Of a DNA stretch of 64,000 bases, positions 35,201 through 46,143 are shown piece after piece. Position 1 is the stretch's first letter, and each line of letters opens with the position of its first letter. The notes under the pieces are model-generated. The model saw only the letters and a list, made by a program, of their open reading frames with translations, had not been told where the DNA came from and ran no database searches. The position numbers were made by a program, and so were the translations under genes. This DNA comes from Morella rubra (lineage: Eukaryota; Streptophyta; Magnoliopsida; Fagales; Myricaceae), in the NCBI GenBank assembly GCA_003952965.2, contig CM025854.1, positions 6,681,558 to 6,745,557 of the forward strand. The letters run 5' to 3'.

Positions 35201-38200
35201 AGCAATGATTGTATTTGAAAGGATCAAAGGGGACTGAAACAGAGAACAAAGGCAGGAGAATTCTGAGCGGTAGTAAAATTAATCCTGCTGGGGTTTGTTT
35301 CTTCAGTTAATTGCTGCCAAGGGATAGGGAACGTGTGTTAGGTATTGTGTTTTTGATAGGATTAAGTAAAGGGCCTGATTGGGGTTGTAGAAAGATGAGA
35401 GGATGCCAGATTGAATTGAATACGTCAACAGGCTGTGAAGAGTGATGTATACAGTACCCAAGCAAGAAATAAGAGGAATAAAATGCGTTGCACACATACA
35501 AGCCATCAACTCTTATGTGAGGAAAGGTATATCTATAGACTCTTGATTGCAACTTCTCATAATAGGAGTAAGAATGAATAAGCTCCTAATTGGACTAAAC
35601 CAAAGCCCCTAACCTAAATAAAGGGAAAAAATGTCACTTGCGCCCTCAAACTATGGAGTCAATGTCACTTTGGGGGTCAAAACTACTAAATTCGTAACAT
35701 TGAGCCCTCAATTACCAAAATTCATGTGCGCTCCAAATAAGTTTGGACTGTCATTGCCACATAGCCCTTTTATAACATATGGCATGATTTTTAGTTCAGA
35801 TTTTATTTGGAGCCTATATTGATAAATTTGGTAGTTTGATTGCTCAATGTGACGAACTTAGTAGTTTTGACCCCCAAAGTGATATTGACCCCATAGTTGT
35901 GGAAAGTGAAGTTTCCCCCTAAATGAAACTCACCTCTTAAATAAACCCATGGCCCATGGCTAAGGTCCACAATAAATAATACAAAAATAGCCTTCTCTCT
36001 TGGTGGTGAGAATATTTAATTTGTTAGTTTGGGGTGAGAATTTGCCCCCCTTTTGTTAAGGATTGACTGAATATCTTGTTGTTTTACCTCTTGATGTAGG
36101 TCTGTAAAATGCGACTCTAATCACCACTGTAGTAAAATTAATCCTGCTGGGGTTTGTTTCTTCAGTTAATTGCTGCCAAGGGATAGGGAACGTGTGTGGT
36201 ATTTAAGGATTAAGTAAAGGGCCTGATTGGGGTTGTAGAAAGATGAGAGGAAAGCCAGATTGAATTGAATCGTCAAGCATTGGGAAGGAGTTGATGCTTG
36301 ATACCCCATATATGCACAGAAATGAGCCGATGCGTTGCATACATAAAGCCTCAACTAATTTATATGATCTTGAGGAGAAGGTATTGACTTTTATTGTAAC
36401 TTCTCGATGAATAGGAGTATCATATAAAGCTCCTAATCTACCTGATGCAGAGGACGAAGAAGCCGGCTCTGATCTAGAAACTTATGGTATGCCAGTCAGC
36501 TCCCAATCCTCCGTAACTAACCTATCACCTATGCATGTCTTTTTTTTCTTCTTTTCTATTTTCTAAGCACTAACCTATGCATGTCGCTTGTATATGACTC
36601 TGTTTTTATGCGTATCTTCTTACAAGTTGAGCGGCGAAAGAAAATACAGAAAGTTTGTTGTTTGCTTAATTTTTTATGAGCCTCAGTTGATTGTGTATTT
36701 CCCGTTTTGGTTGTTTACAGAGGAGCCTGATGATGATTCAGTCCACATATTCACCGGTCATACCGGTAAGAGTTTTCTATTTGCTTGTGCATATATGCTT
36801 TTTAGCGCATGTTGTGCTATCAAATCTTTATAGAGTGCTGTATCATTATTGAGCTTGCTTCCAACATGTGTTCTATGCACTTGCTTTCTATTGCGATAAA
36901 AGGAAGCAGGTTTCATATAAGTTAGTTGCAATTCTTCACTGAATTCAAAGAAGATTGCAACAGTGGAAGAGATTGAAGGGCGTAAATTAGACATAAATTA
37001 GTCATTTAATTGAGATGGTTCCGCAATTGGAGATATTTAGACTACGGAATACAGATAGTTTTTCTGATGTTAGAATTGATGTAGAATTTTCTTTCTATAT
37101 CCAGTTTATTGGTTCTACGAAATCATGTGCAGCATGACAAAAAAAAATATTTGATGAGTTTTAGAATTACATTCAGAATCACTTTCTTTTGTGCTAGGGT
37201 GATAATATATCAGCAGTATTCTCTGGAAGGTTTTACTTTGTTCTCTCAATCTTAGTTAGTGTAAGTCACTCACGCAGACCCATAACATACGTGGATTCAG
37301 TGATTATTTGTCCAGTTATGGTGTGGGAAGCGATAGGGGTTTGACATTCATAGGTTGATTTGTCAAGCTAGATGTAATCTGCATGTTATTGGGAGTAATT
37401 TACTGTTATTACATCATCTGTTCTGTTCTTCACAGGTGAGCTTTACACTGTTGCCTGCAGCACAACAGATGCTTCATTAGTGGCAACCGGGGGTGGAGAT
37501 GACAAAGGGTTTCTCTGGAGGATTGGTCAAGGAGATTGGGCTTTTGAGCTCCAAGGTATGTGCAAAGTACAGTAGTTCCAGAGGACTTGTATAGTGTTCT
37601 CTGTTTTTGTTTGGTGGCCTGGAATTTTACTTCAATGGGGGCAATTAACCAACGTGATAGATAGATAAAATGGGGACGCATTCTCATTGACCCACATTCA
37701 GTTGTGGAAAAGTATTGAATGTTTCACGATGTGGACTGGTAAACTTTACACTGCAATTTTCAAAGTAAATAACCCATGCCCCTGTTGGGCCTTCCCAAGT
37801 GTCCCACAACTAAATCAATCTACAAAAAAATAGTTCATAAGCTCTTGTTGCCATTGGTGTAGGTCATGATTCTGAATGATTTAATGCTTGGGTTTAGTTC
37901 TGGAAGGTCTCGTGAACCCCCTGTGATCAGCTGTTCAAGGCATTCAGACTCCATACCCTGTCTCTTTTCCGTGGCACTTACTCCTCTATGATGGGCCTCT
38001 TGTAAGCATGACTCTACTCACCACTGTACATGATCAGCGCTGTCAATTGCCCCTGCACCAGGTTGGGCTTCAAATGACACTATCTTAACCACAATGTACT
38101 TATTTGTATAGTCACTGTCCACAGTCTGGAATGACAAGCCAGATTGAATTGAATACGTCAACAGGCTGTGAAGAGTGATGTATACAGTACCCAAGCAAGA

Positions 38201-41200
38201 AATAAGAGGAATAAAATGCGTTGCACACATACAAGCCATCAACTCTTATGTGAGGAAAGGTATATCTATAGACTCTTGATTGCAACTTCTCATAATAGGA
38301 GTAAGAATGAATAAGCTCCTAATTGGACTAAACCAAAGCCCCTAACCTAAATAAAGGGAAAAAATGTCACTTGCGCCCTCAAACTATGGAGTCAATGTCA
38401 CTTTGGGGGTCAAAACTACTAAATTCGTAACATTGAGCCCTCAAATTACCAAAATTCATCAATGTGCGCTCCCAAATAAGTTTGGACTGTCAAAACCTTG
38501 CCACATAGCCCTTTTATAACATATGGCATGATTTTTACGTTCAGATTTTATTTGGAGCATATTGATGAAATTTGGTAGTTTGATTGCTCAATGTGACGAA
38601 CTTAGTAGTTTTGACCCCCAAAGTGATATTGACCCCATAGTTGTGGAAAGTGAAGTTTCCCCCTAAATGAAACTCACCTCTTAAATAAACCCATGGCCCA
38701 TGGCTAAGGTCCACAATAAATAATTACAAAAATAGCCTTCTCTCTTGGTGGTGAGAATATTTAATTTGTTAGTTTGGGGTGAGAATTTGCCCCCCTTTTG
38801 TTAAGGATTGAAATATCTTGTTGTTTTACCTCTTGATGTAGGTCTGTAAAATGCAGACTCTAATCACCACTTAAATATCAGCGCAATTGCCCAGACAGGT
38901 TGGGCTTCTTTCAATGACTTCTGCTATCTTAACCTGTAGGATTTGTTAGTACTGTCCAATCATCTGGAACTGACAAGCTGATTACTCATTGTTTTGGATG
39001 GCGTTGCCCATTTTTAAAGAATCTTGGCATGACAACTTTGTCTTTGGGCTTTTGTTTGATATTATTTACACTTCCATACTCTGAAGGTCATCCATTTCAT
39101 AAGGAGGGACTTACATGCATGGCGATAAGCTCCGATTCTACCCTTGCCCTTACTGGTTCTAAGGATGGTTCTATTGCTGTTGTGAATATAACAACTGGGA
39201 AGGTAAATGTTTCTGCTGCTTCATATCCAAATGTCCTGTCTGTGTGAGTTACCTCATCTTACTTTATGAAAATCACAAGTTGCCATTGGGTGCCTCAAGC
39301 CTAACTCAAACTTGATCTTCAAGGTCTAAGCTTCGAAATCTGTCTGAATCCATGGTTAGGAATATTATTTGGTGTTTCTTTTAGTTTATTAAAGCAATGC
39401 TGCTTACATTGACTCAAAAGAAGCTATGTATAAGAGCCTTCAGTACCCCTCAGATGTCAACATTGACTGCATATCTAACTAGGTAATCTTACAATCCAAT
39501 CATATTGAAGCCACATGACTTTGGAAGACACAAAGGATGTGATAGCTAATGAAAATAACCTGTTTGAGGCATAGGGAAATATTGGTCAACCCAAGCTTCA
39601 AACAACTGGGCTAATGCTTGATGGTTGGCCATTCCAAGTGGACTGGTGGGGCCTGCTTTGGTTTGGGGATGCCCCTGCAGCGTGACTGGTTGAGCCCAAT
39701 AGTAAAGTTTTAGCCAACTCCACATGTTCTAAATTTCAAACCATTGTGAAGGACAAGATGCCAGAACCCAATACCCAGTCCAAGCAACATCCTTCATGGG
39801 TGAAGGGCTAGATGTTATTATTAGATGTATGTGGTTCGTGCATTTCTGGAAGGTGAGTCATGCCCTATAGATGGCTGACAAAACGAGGCTGAGGTTGAAA
39901 AGTACATCTGCACGTAGGTGGTGACAGCAACATCAGACAAAGATGTCAAATGCTGGTGATTTTCGGGGGTTGGTATTTATTGTAAGTAGACCCTGGGTCT
40001 ATTCATTGGCTTTCCCTCACATGTGGGATGGAGGTTGATGCAAATAATGGCACTGAACTGCTATTTTAACGTTCATTTTTAATTGGCAGTGTTCGTATCT
40101 CTGTATTAGGAATGCATACCACCAAGAATTGGTTGAGGGCGAATTATTGTATGGTCTTGTCAAGGATGTTTCTGCTGGTGTCTGTCACTGTACATCCTTG
40201 TCCTGGTGAAAATACTGGCTACTGATGACCCCCCCCCCCCCAACCCAAAAAAAAAAGACGAAAAGCCTCTACTCTCCAGTTAGACTTGATCGAGGGTCAA
40301 GGAGTGCCTCTAATATGTTTCAATGTTAAGAGTATTTATAAATGTTTGCCACTGCGGTACTGAGGGCTCCCCACAGTTCCAAAGGATTAATCTTTTTGGC
40401 TGTTCTCGGGCCCCCAGTGTTGTATGGGATTCACTACTTGGATGGCCTCGTGTTGCCAAAGGAGCTTGCTTGTGGTATGCTTTTCATATACAGTGCTGAA
40501 CTTAGTCTGGCTCATCAGGGGCACGTAGTACTCTTACGATTTACTTGTGTAGCATGTATTCATATTTCTGCTTGTTTGATTATAATCACACTAATATCTA
40601 GAGTCCATTTTGACCATGCATTAGTTTGTAGTTGAAAAATTATGTCTGCGTGTTTGTATATGTCTTTTCTTGGTTATTGCGATGAGTAGTCTGGGAATAT
40701 GATTACTTCAGATCTAAATGTAGCCCTTTATGCATGTTGCTACCAACAGGTTGTTAGTAAACTCGATGCTCACTCGGATTCAATTGAATGTGTCGGTTTT
40801 GCACCAAGCTCTGGGCCAAGGTAATCAGATGTCTCTTGTCTGTCTATCACTCTTTTCCTCTCTCTCTCTCTCTCTCTCTCTGTCGGCTCTCTTCTTGTTG
40901 AGTAGGTTCTATTAGTTCCTGGGAAAAGAGTAAAAACCGGTTTGATTAAATTTGCATGAATATGTGCATCATGGAGAGATATTTTTCATAGATATAGGGC
41001 ATACCTGACATCAAAGACATTCAGGAGGTTTGACTTTAAACCTGGAGCAGGATCTTTAGTTTCAGCTACAAAGATTCAAAGAGGAGGGGGGGTGTTCGAC
41101 AGCTTTAAGGAGATGGTTATTGTGCTATAATAATAGAGATTCTCTGAATTTTTATTATATTTAGAGAAGGGGGGGAACTATTTAGAAACTAAAATATAGT

Positions 41201-42741
41201 AGATAAGAGGTAGAGAAGGGAAGAGAAAAAGGAAAATAGAAGAAACTTGGGCATTGAACCCAGAATCTTATGCAGTACACCTAATAAGGATGCTCATAGT
41301 ATGCCCAGTCGGAAGACCAATAAATTACTAGGTGCATAACATTTTCCTCGTTCATTTGTTTCAGAAATCAATGTTCAGTTATACATAGGTTTCCTACTGG
41401 CCAAACATGGATGGGACTATGGATCCAAGTCAACATACTTGTACCAATACGTGAATCTAACTGACAAAACTGATCTAATCTGAAACAAAAGGTCACAAAG
41501 CAAAAGGCAGAACCTATGCGAGTAGATTCTGGAAAAACATGGGATGATCTGTGTCCTTAGAATTAGAAAATCAAGCTTTTGGCTAAGAACCTGCAGCATC
41601 TTCCTTATTCTAAACCTGTAAGACTCTGAACTAATATTATCTTGTAAGCTTCAGAGTTCAACAAGCTGCCAAGCCCTGCATCTTTATTTCGATGCCCCTT
41701 TGCATGAGAATCGGATAAAGTTGTGATCAACTTGTACTGCTTGATGTCAGCGTGAGCCTATTTTACTGCTTGCTATATAATTCCCTCGCTGAACCTTGCA
41801 TAGTGGTGGTTTAAGGAGGAATGCTTTTTAGGGTGTGTTTGAGTATTAAAATTTTGAAGATGTTAAAATTTTAAGGTATTAAGTTTAGTGAAAAAGTAAA
41901 GAGATGTTTTTTTATAAGGAAAGTGATGATTTGATGGAGAGAGAGAGATTATATAGGTAATTTTTTATTGTGTTAAAATTTTAGGATGGGTAAAATTATG
42001 GATATCACTTAATCGTCAATTGGTTCTGAATGGGCTGAGGGCACACTGAGATACATGAGACTGCTTCGACCAAATAAGAAATAAAAGATGATGAAACAAA
42101 GAACTGATAAAATCATAGGATCTTGTGGATGTCTTTTTGCAGTTTCTATCCATCCGGAAGTTTGTTGAAGAACATATATGGTTGAATTTTAAATCTACAT
42201 ATATATACATATCTATTTCCGATTGATTATGCTCGGTAACACTTTCATGACTCAAAATGGCACATCGCAGCTCCCTTTGGGCTGCTTCAGGTGGAATGGA
42301 CCAGAAGCTTATTATCTGGGATCTGCAGCATTCAATGCCTCGTAGTACGTGCAAACATGAGGTCCGTCTGTTTTATATTTTAACAAATTGGTGCTACTTA
42401 TAGCTGTAATCAGTTTTGAGTAGTGCATACCCAGTGAGGTGTGTTTGGCAGACTTAACTCTGTAATTTTTAAGATTTCCATCCCTAATCTGAGGGAGTTC
42501 TACCTTCTGACAGGATGGAGTGACTTGCTTGACATGGCTTGGCGCATCTACCAACCTGGCTTCAGGTTGTGTTGATGGGAAAGTAAGAGTATGGGATGGT
42601 CGTTCTGGTGACTGTATAAGAACCTTCAGTGGCCATGCCAGTGCAATTCAGTCTCTGTCTGTATCTGCTAACCGCGATTTCCTTGTTTCAGTTTCGATTG
42701 ATGAAACTGCCAGAGTTTTTGATATTGCAGAGTTTCGGTAA
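32286..42741 (+). CDS. AAMP: WD40-repeat protein, AAMP (angio-associated migratory cell protein) family
   Basis: Cytosolic beta-propeller scaffold. The animal homologue acts in cell migration, and the yeast relative of this family (Sqt1) escorts a ribosomal protein. The plant role is not established here. Eleven exons: 32286-32388, 32472-32522, 32761-32805, 33490-33609, 34265-34410, 34487-34634, 34751-34834, 39087-39202, 40750-40820, 42271-42361, 42514-42741. All phases agree, giving 400 aa, the usual family length. It has an acidic N-terminus (DEEDDEGEVFLDEADV, PDAEDEEAGSD) followed by about eight WD repeats, with endings such as GLIQIWD, SIVWMWN, TLRIWD, KLIIWD and KVRVWD. The chosen ATG is the first in frame; an upstream GTG is not used. 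Intron 7 (34835-39086, 4.25 kb) is inflated by duplicated gene fragments. Confidence 0.95.
35623..35919. mobile_element. foldback MITE with about 75-bp terminal inverted repeats (MULE-like)
   Basis: The first about 75 bp (GGGAAAAAATGTCACTTGCG...) pair with the last about 75 bp read in reverse (GGGGGAAACTTCACTTTCCA...), including the shared blocks CACTTTGGGGGTCAAAACTACTAA (here 24 positions, 35672-35695) and CACATTGAG-like ends. The flanks ctaaataaa and ctaaatgaa form an imperfect 9-bp target duplication, which suggests a Mutator-type origin. It sits in AAMP intron 7 and is non-coding. Confidence 0.75.
36436..37555 (+). pseudogene. orphan copies of AAMP exons 2, 3 and 4
   Basis: 36436-36486, 36721-36765 and 37436-37555 repeat exons 2-4 of the WD40 gene with intact splice sites. 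Beyond them only shreds of exon 5-7 sequence remain (about 37858-37960). The copies lie between exons 7 and 8 of the gene and would disrupt the frame order if included, so a functional transcript must skip them. Confidence 0.85.
38356..38663. mobile_element. second copy of the foldback MITE
   Basis: This copy of the element at 35623-35919 sits inside the scrambled duplication, with the same inverted ends and flanking CTAAAT. It is about 11 bp longer, because a few short words lost in the first copy are present here. It arose with the block duplication and is not an independent insertion. Confidence 0.75.
40857..40881. repeat. CT microsatellite in AAMP intron 9
   Basis: About twelve CT units lie shortly after the exon 9 donor site at 40820. 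Confidence 0.85.
41829..41996. repeat. AT-rich MITE-like element in AAMP intron 9
   Basis: It starts GTGTGTTTGAGTATTAAAAT and has AAAATTTT-rich arms (ATTAAAATTTTGAAG near the start, TTAAAATTTTAGGA near the end). The central AAAAGTAAAGAGATG and GATTTGATGGAGAGA resemble the tracts near 14.0-15.3 kb and 60 kb. Confidence 0.4.
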
Positions 42742-43890
42742 GCAAATAAGCCTTTCTATGCTTCGAGTTGTTGAAGTCTTTCCTGGGGTACCAAAGCTTT
42801 CTTCACTCTTGGATGTGCTTTAGTCACCATATTGGTCGCAACGCAAAACTCAGGCACTCTTTTAAGTAATGTTTCCTGTAAAGTTTCTTCCTTGATACAT
42901 GGTACCCCACTGTATTGCTATTTTATATAAATCTAGAAATTTAGAATGAGGCAATCGTAGTAAATATATCGTGAAATGCTGGTTGATACTTCCAAATAGG
43001 GCCCAAAATTACATTTGCACGGTTCCAAAATGAATGGAAGTATGTTGAATTGCATTAGGGACCAATTGTTCAATAAGAAGATTGTTTAGATTTCTACTTC
43101 AGTTACAGCTAAGAATTTCATTGTCGTCAGCGTGCCACCACAGAGCAATTGCGATGACAAATCAAAGGCTCGTGGAGTGGGATGGTACCGATGGGAATAA
43201 ACTGTTTTCTTTAGAAAAAAAGTTAGCAAGTAGGTAGCAATCTTCTCTTCTCTGGACATAATCATAGAGTATTTTTCGCTGTAGAATGTCCGGTTTGAGT
43301 CTGTTGTTTATTGTACCACTATCTAAGCTATTTTCTGAATGAGTTTTTTTCCACATACTATTCTGTTTTAAGAGGAAATATATTTACATTGAAAATGGCA
43401 TCATCGTTTTGTTAATTTTTTTTTTTAATATATCAAAACTACTACTATCTTTATTCAATCAACATAACTCTAGGGTGGCCTCTGGAAATAATCACAAGCA
43501 GCTCAACGAGCTAAACGGTGCACTTTTACGTTATCACCTCTTTTAACAAAATTAAAAGCACAGGAATAAAAAACAGAGACCCTCGTAATGATGCCCTCAA
43601 TTCTACCATAAACCCGCCGGTCCTCTCTCACCCGATACTCTCTGAAGAGCATCTATGGCAAGAAGGGAGACATAAGATCATTCGTCTAAATTGGACGGTC
43701 CATGACTGGGCTAAAACGTCCAGGTCATTGGACACAGATTTTGAACAGTCAAACATATGCACAAAGTAACAGACGTGTCCTATATGAGTTAGTGGACCCC
43801 AGACCAGGCTGGTGTGCGTGCCGGGAGTTACTTGACTCACGCCATTCATGCAGTGGCCCCAAACGAAAACGAAGTTTCGAAACTCTGCCT
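42742..43890. other. intergenic region between AAMP and defensin-like gene
   Basis: No gene is supported. 42742-43000 is the AAMP 3' flank. Overlapping open frames at 43518-43941 on both strands run into the leader of the next gene and carry no domain signal. CATATAT at 43894-43900 is a possible TATA element for the defensin-like gene. Confidence 0.5.
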
Positions 43891-43950
43891 CTGCATATAT
43901 CTTCGTCATTACAGACTCTCTGTCCTAACACAAAGCGCTAGCTGTCGAAG

Positions 43951-44307
43951 ATGGGGAAGACCACCGCTCTCTATTTCATGTTTGTGCTTTTGGTTGTCTT
44001 CTCATCAGGTCTCTCTCTCTCTAGTCTCTAGTCTCTCTCCCCAAGAAACTTATATCGGCAAATGCTGTATGCGTGCTTCCAGTAAGTTCTATATATTCGT
44101 TTTTTCACAGGTGGGACGAGCTTCAAAGATTTCTATGGACGGCGAGGGACTTGCTCCGACAACTTTGACATGCGCACGGGACCAGAATGCGACCACCAAA
44201 CATGCAAGTCGCTTTGCTTATCGAAGCACTTCGATAGGCTTTATGAAGGGAGGTGCTTGGATGGTATCACTTGTGAATGCACCCACTTTTGTCGCCCTCA
44301 TCCCTGA
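43951..44307 (+). CDS. defensin-like secreted cysteine-rich peptide
   Basis: Small secreted peptide of the plant defensin-like (DEFL/LCR) type. Two exons, 43951-44008 and 44111-44307, join in phase 1 (GT-AG) to 84 aa. Exon 1 codes almost only for a signal peptide (MGKTTALYFMFVLLVVFSS), and the intron after it is the normal position in this family. The mature part has eight cysteines spaced C-x11-C-x4-C-x3-C-x12-C-x5-C-x1-C-x3-C, which fits the cysteine-stabilised alpha-beta fold (CxxxC plus CxC). Family members act in antimicrobial defence or in pollen-pistil and seed signalling; which applies here cannot be read from the sequence. Single-frame ORF calls miss it, because the open frame across the intron and into exon 2 (43814-44374) is a different one. 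Confidence 0.88.
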
Positions 44308-46143
44308 TGTACGAAATGATATGCATATCGGGGATTGTAGCCAACTAAAACTCCATGCCAGCAGCAATATATGAATGGAAATGTGATGTGATCCAGATCT
44401 CGTCTCGTAGAAATGTGAAAACTCAGAGACGCGACATTGATACCTAAGTTATGTAATAATGAAGCTGGTATGCGTTACCAATGATCTTTTTTGGTCTTTC
44501 CTCTTTTGGTTTTCCTTTACTTTCTCAGTGGGAATAAGATATCAGTGATGATAGTAGAGGGTTATGATTTGATAACGCTCTTAGCATACATCTCTCTTTG
44601 CACTGGTATCCGGGCATAGCCCTATTAAAGTTTCATGTATTCTGTCACGTTACTCTCCTTTCGAACATGGTATTGGAAGCACACCAGGCAATCTGAGAAG
44701 AACTATCACAAATCTTCTCCCTTCTAAGAAGTTTTGAACTACCTCTTTTAAATAACTGGATTGAACCTAAAGCAACATCTGCAGCCTGAGTAAATAATCA
44801 GGCTGGAAGAGGCATGCATATTGGAGCACAAGGGGAAACAGATTGTTAAAAGATCATTGTTCAGAGTTAGATGCACTGGCTGTGATGCCTGGAATAATGC
44901 AGATTGTGAAGAGAACTTTGAACTTGTAATTGAATCTCTGTTTCTGCTTTGATAGAGGCTGAGAAAAGTTGCCCGGAATTGGCAATCTGGATCTAGTATC
45001 TGATTTGCAGGCTATGATATAGCTTCGGTCCTGCTTTTTGGATCTTGCATAATCCGTTCTCCTATGTCAAATAAAATGATTGCTTCCCAGGGGAGAATGA
45101 AAAAAACATTGAAACATGAATCACAACTCATTATCTGCCGTATGCCTTGTTTATGAGCAGTAGCATCAGAAAAATGGGCATCTCAGCTCTATAGCACCCA
45201 CAGTTACTGCTTGTGATATTAGTAAGCCAACTGATACCCAACCGGAGCAGGAAACCAAACTTTCCAGACATAAGTGATGGTAAACTTAAAAAAGACAAAA
45301 AAGGAAGAGACAGACAGAGTAAACAGTTGTAGATAATGGTTTCAAAATCCTTTAGATTAATCTTGTCCAATTTGACGAATGTAAAAGGAAAAATTTTGAC
45401 CCCATTGGCGCAAAAAAGCATCAAAAACAGGAGGTCCAGAAGGATGCAAAGAGATGGCTAATAAAAGAGTCGCACTCAGCAGAATCACCGTTCAATAAAA
45501 ACATGCAAGCATTATGACACAATCTTGACAATCATCCAAACATTCTATTCCAAGAAACCTCAAGAAAAATATGCATTTGATCAAATAATTCTACGTTCAC
45601 AACATCATAGAATCCTTAGTGATTGTTGTAAAAAATAATCAAAATTTTAAACCAGGGCAATGACTTGTGGTTTAGATTGCATCAACTCCAAGAGTACTAA
45701 CATATACAATAATATAAATATATCCCTATATTTCTATATATATAAATATTTTGCTGCATAAAATCTCTCAACTCTAGAACCTCCATAGCCATCATTTAGT
45801 TTTCCTTACAACTCCTAGGTTGCTACCGAGATCCCTACATTCGAAATCCCATTCAATAACAAATCCTATATATGTATCCCTACCAGCATTGTGCTGGAGT
45901 AAAATGCAGAAAAGAATTGGATAATTGAATTAATATGTCAATTAAGAGTGAGATTAGTTGAATTTCACCATATTGAGAAACTTTAGAACTAACTGTACCT
46001 ATCAATGGTGAATACAGTGATGAACATGAGCAGCATAATTAAAAAATAACAGAAAAATAAATAGGTATATTAAAGCGGACCAACATTAACAATATCCACC
46101 TCCCATGAATACCAAAGTGATTTGATTAGAACCTATTCCTTTA
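44308..46143. other. intergenic region
   Basis: No gene is supported. It holds the 3' flanks of the defensin-like gene and, on the other strand, of the mTERF gene, whose stop is at 46144. The minus-strand frame at 45131-45424 has no recognisable domain. Confidence 0.5.

Larger units (their letters stand above)
36128..39000. repeat. scrambled second copy of AAMP exons 2-4 and introns inside intron 7
   Basis: In order: 36128-36432 is an indel-rich copy of about 35271-35590. 36436-37690 is a clean copy of 32472-33745 (offset 3964 falling to 3946 through small deletions). 37690-38130 is a heavily deleted version of later intron/exon 5-7 sequence, with its last part repeated again at 38850-38995. 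38130-38870 is a clean copy of about 35410-36115. Clean blocks alternate with noisy ones. Confidence 0.9.

Noticed and set aside
39203..40749. Possible transposon in AAMP intron 8
   Set aside because: No terminal repeats, coding relics or family words were recognised; treated as ordinary intron sequence.
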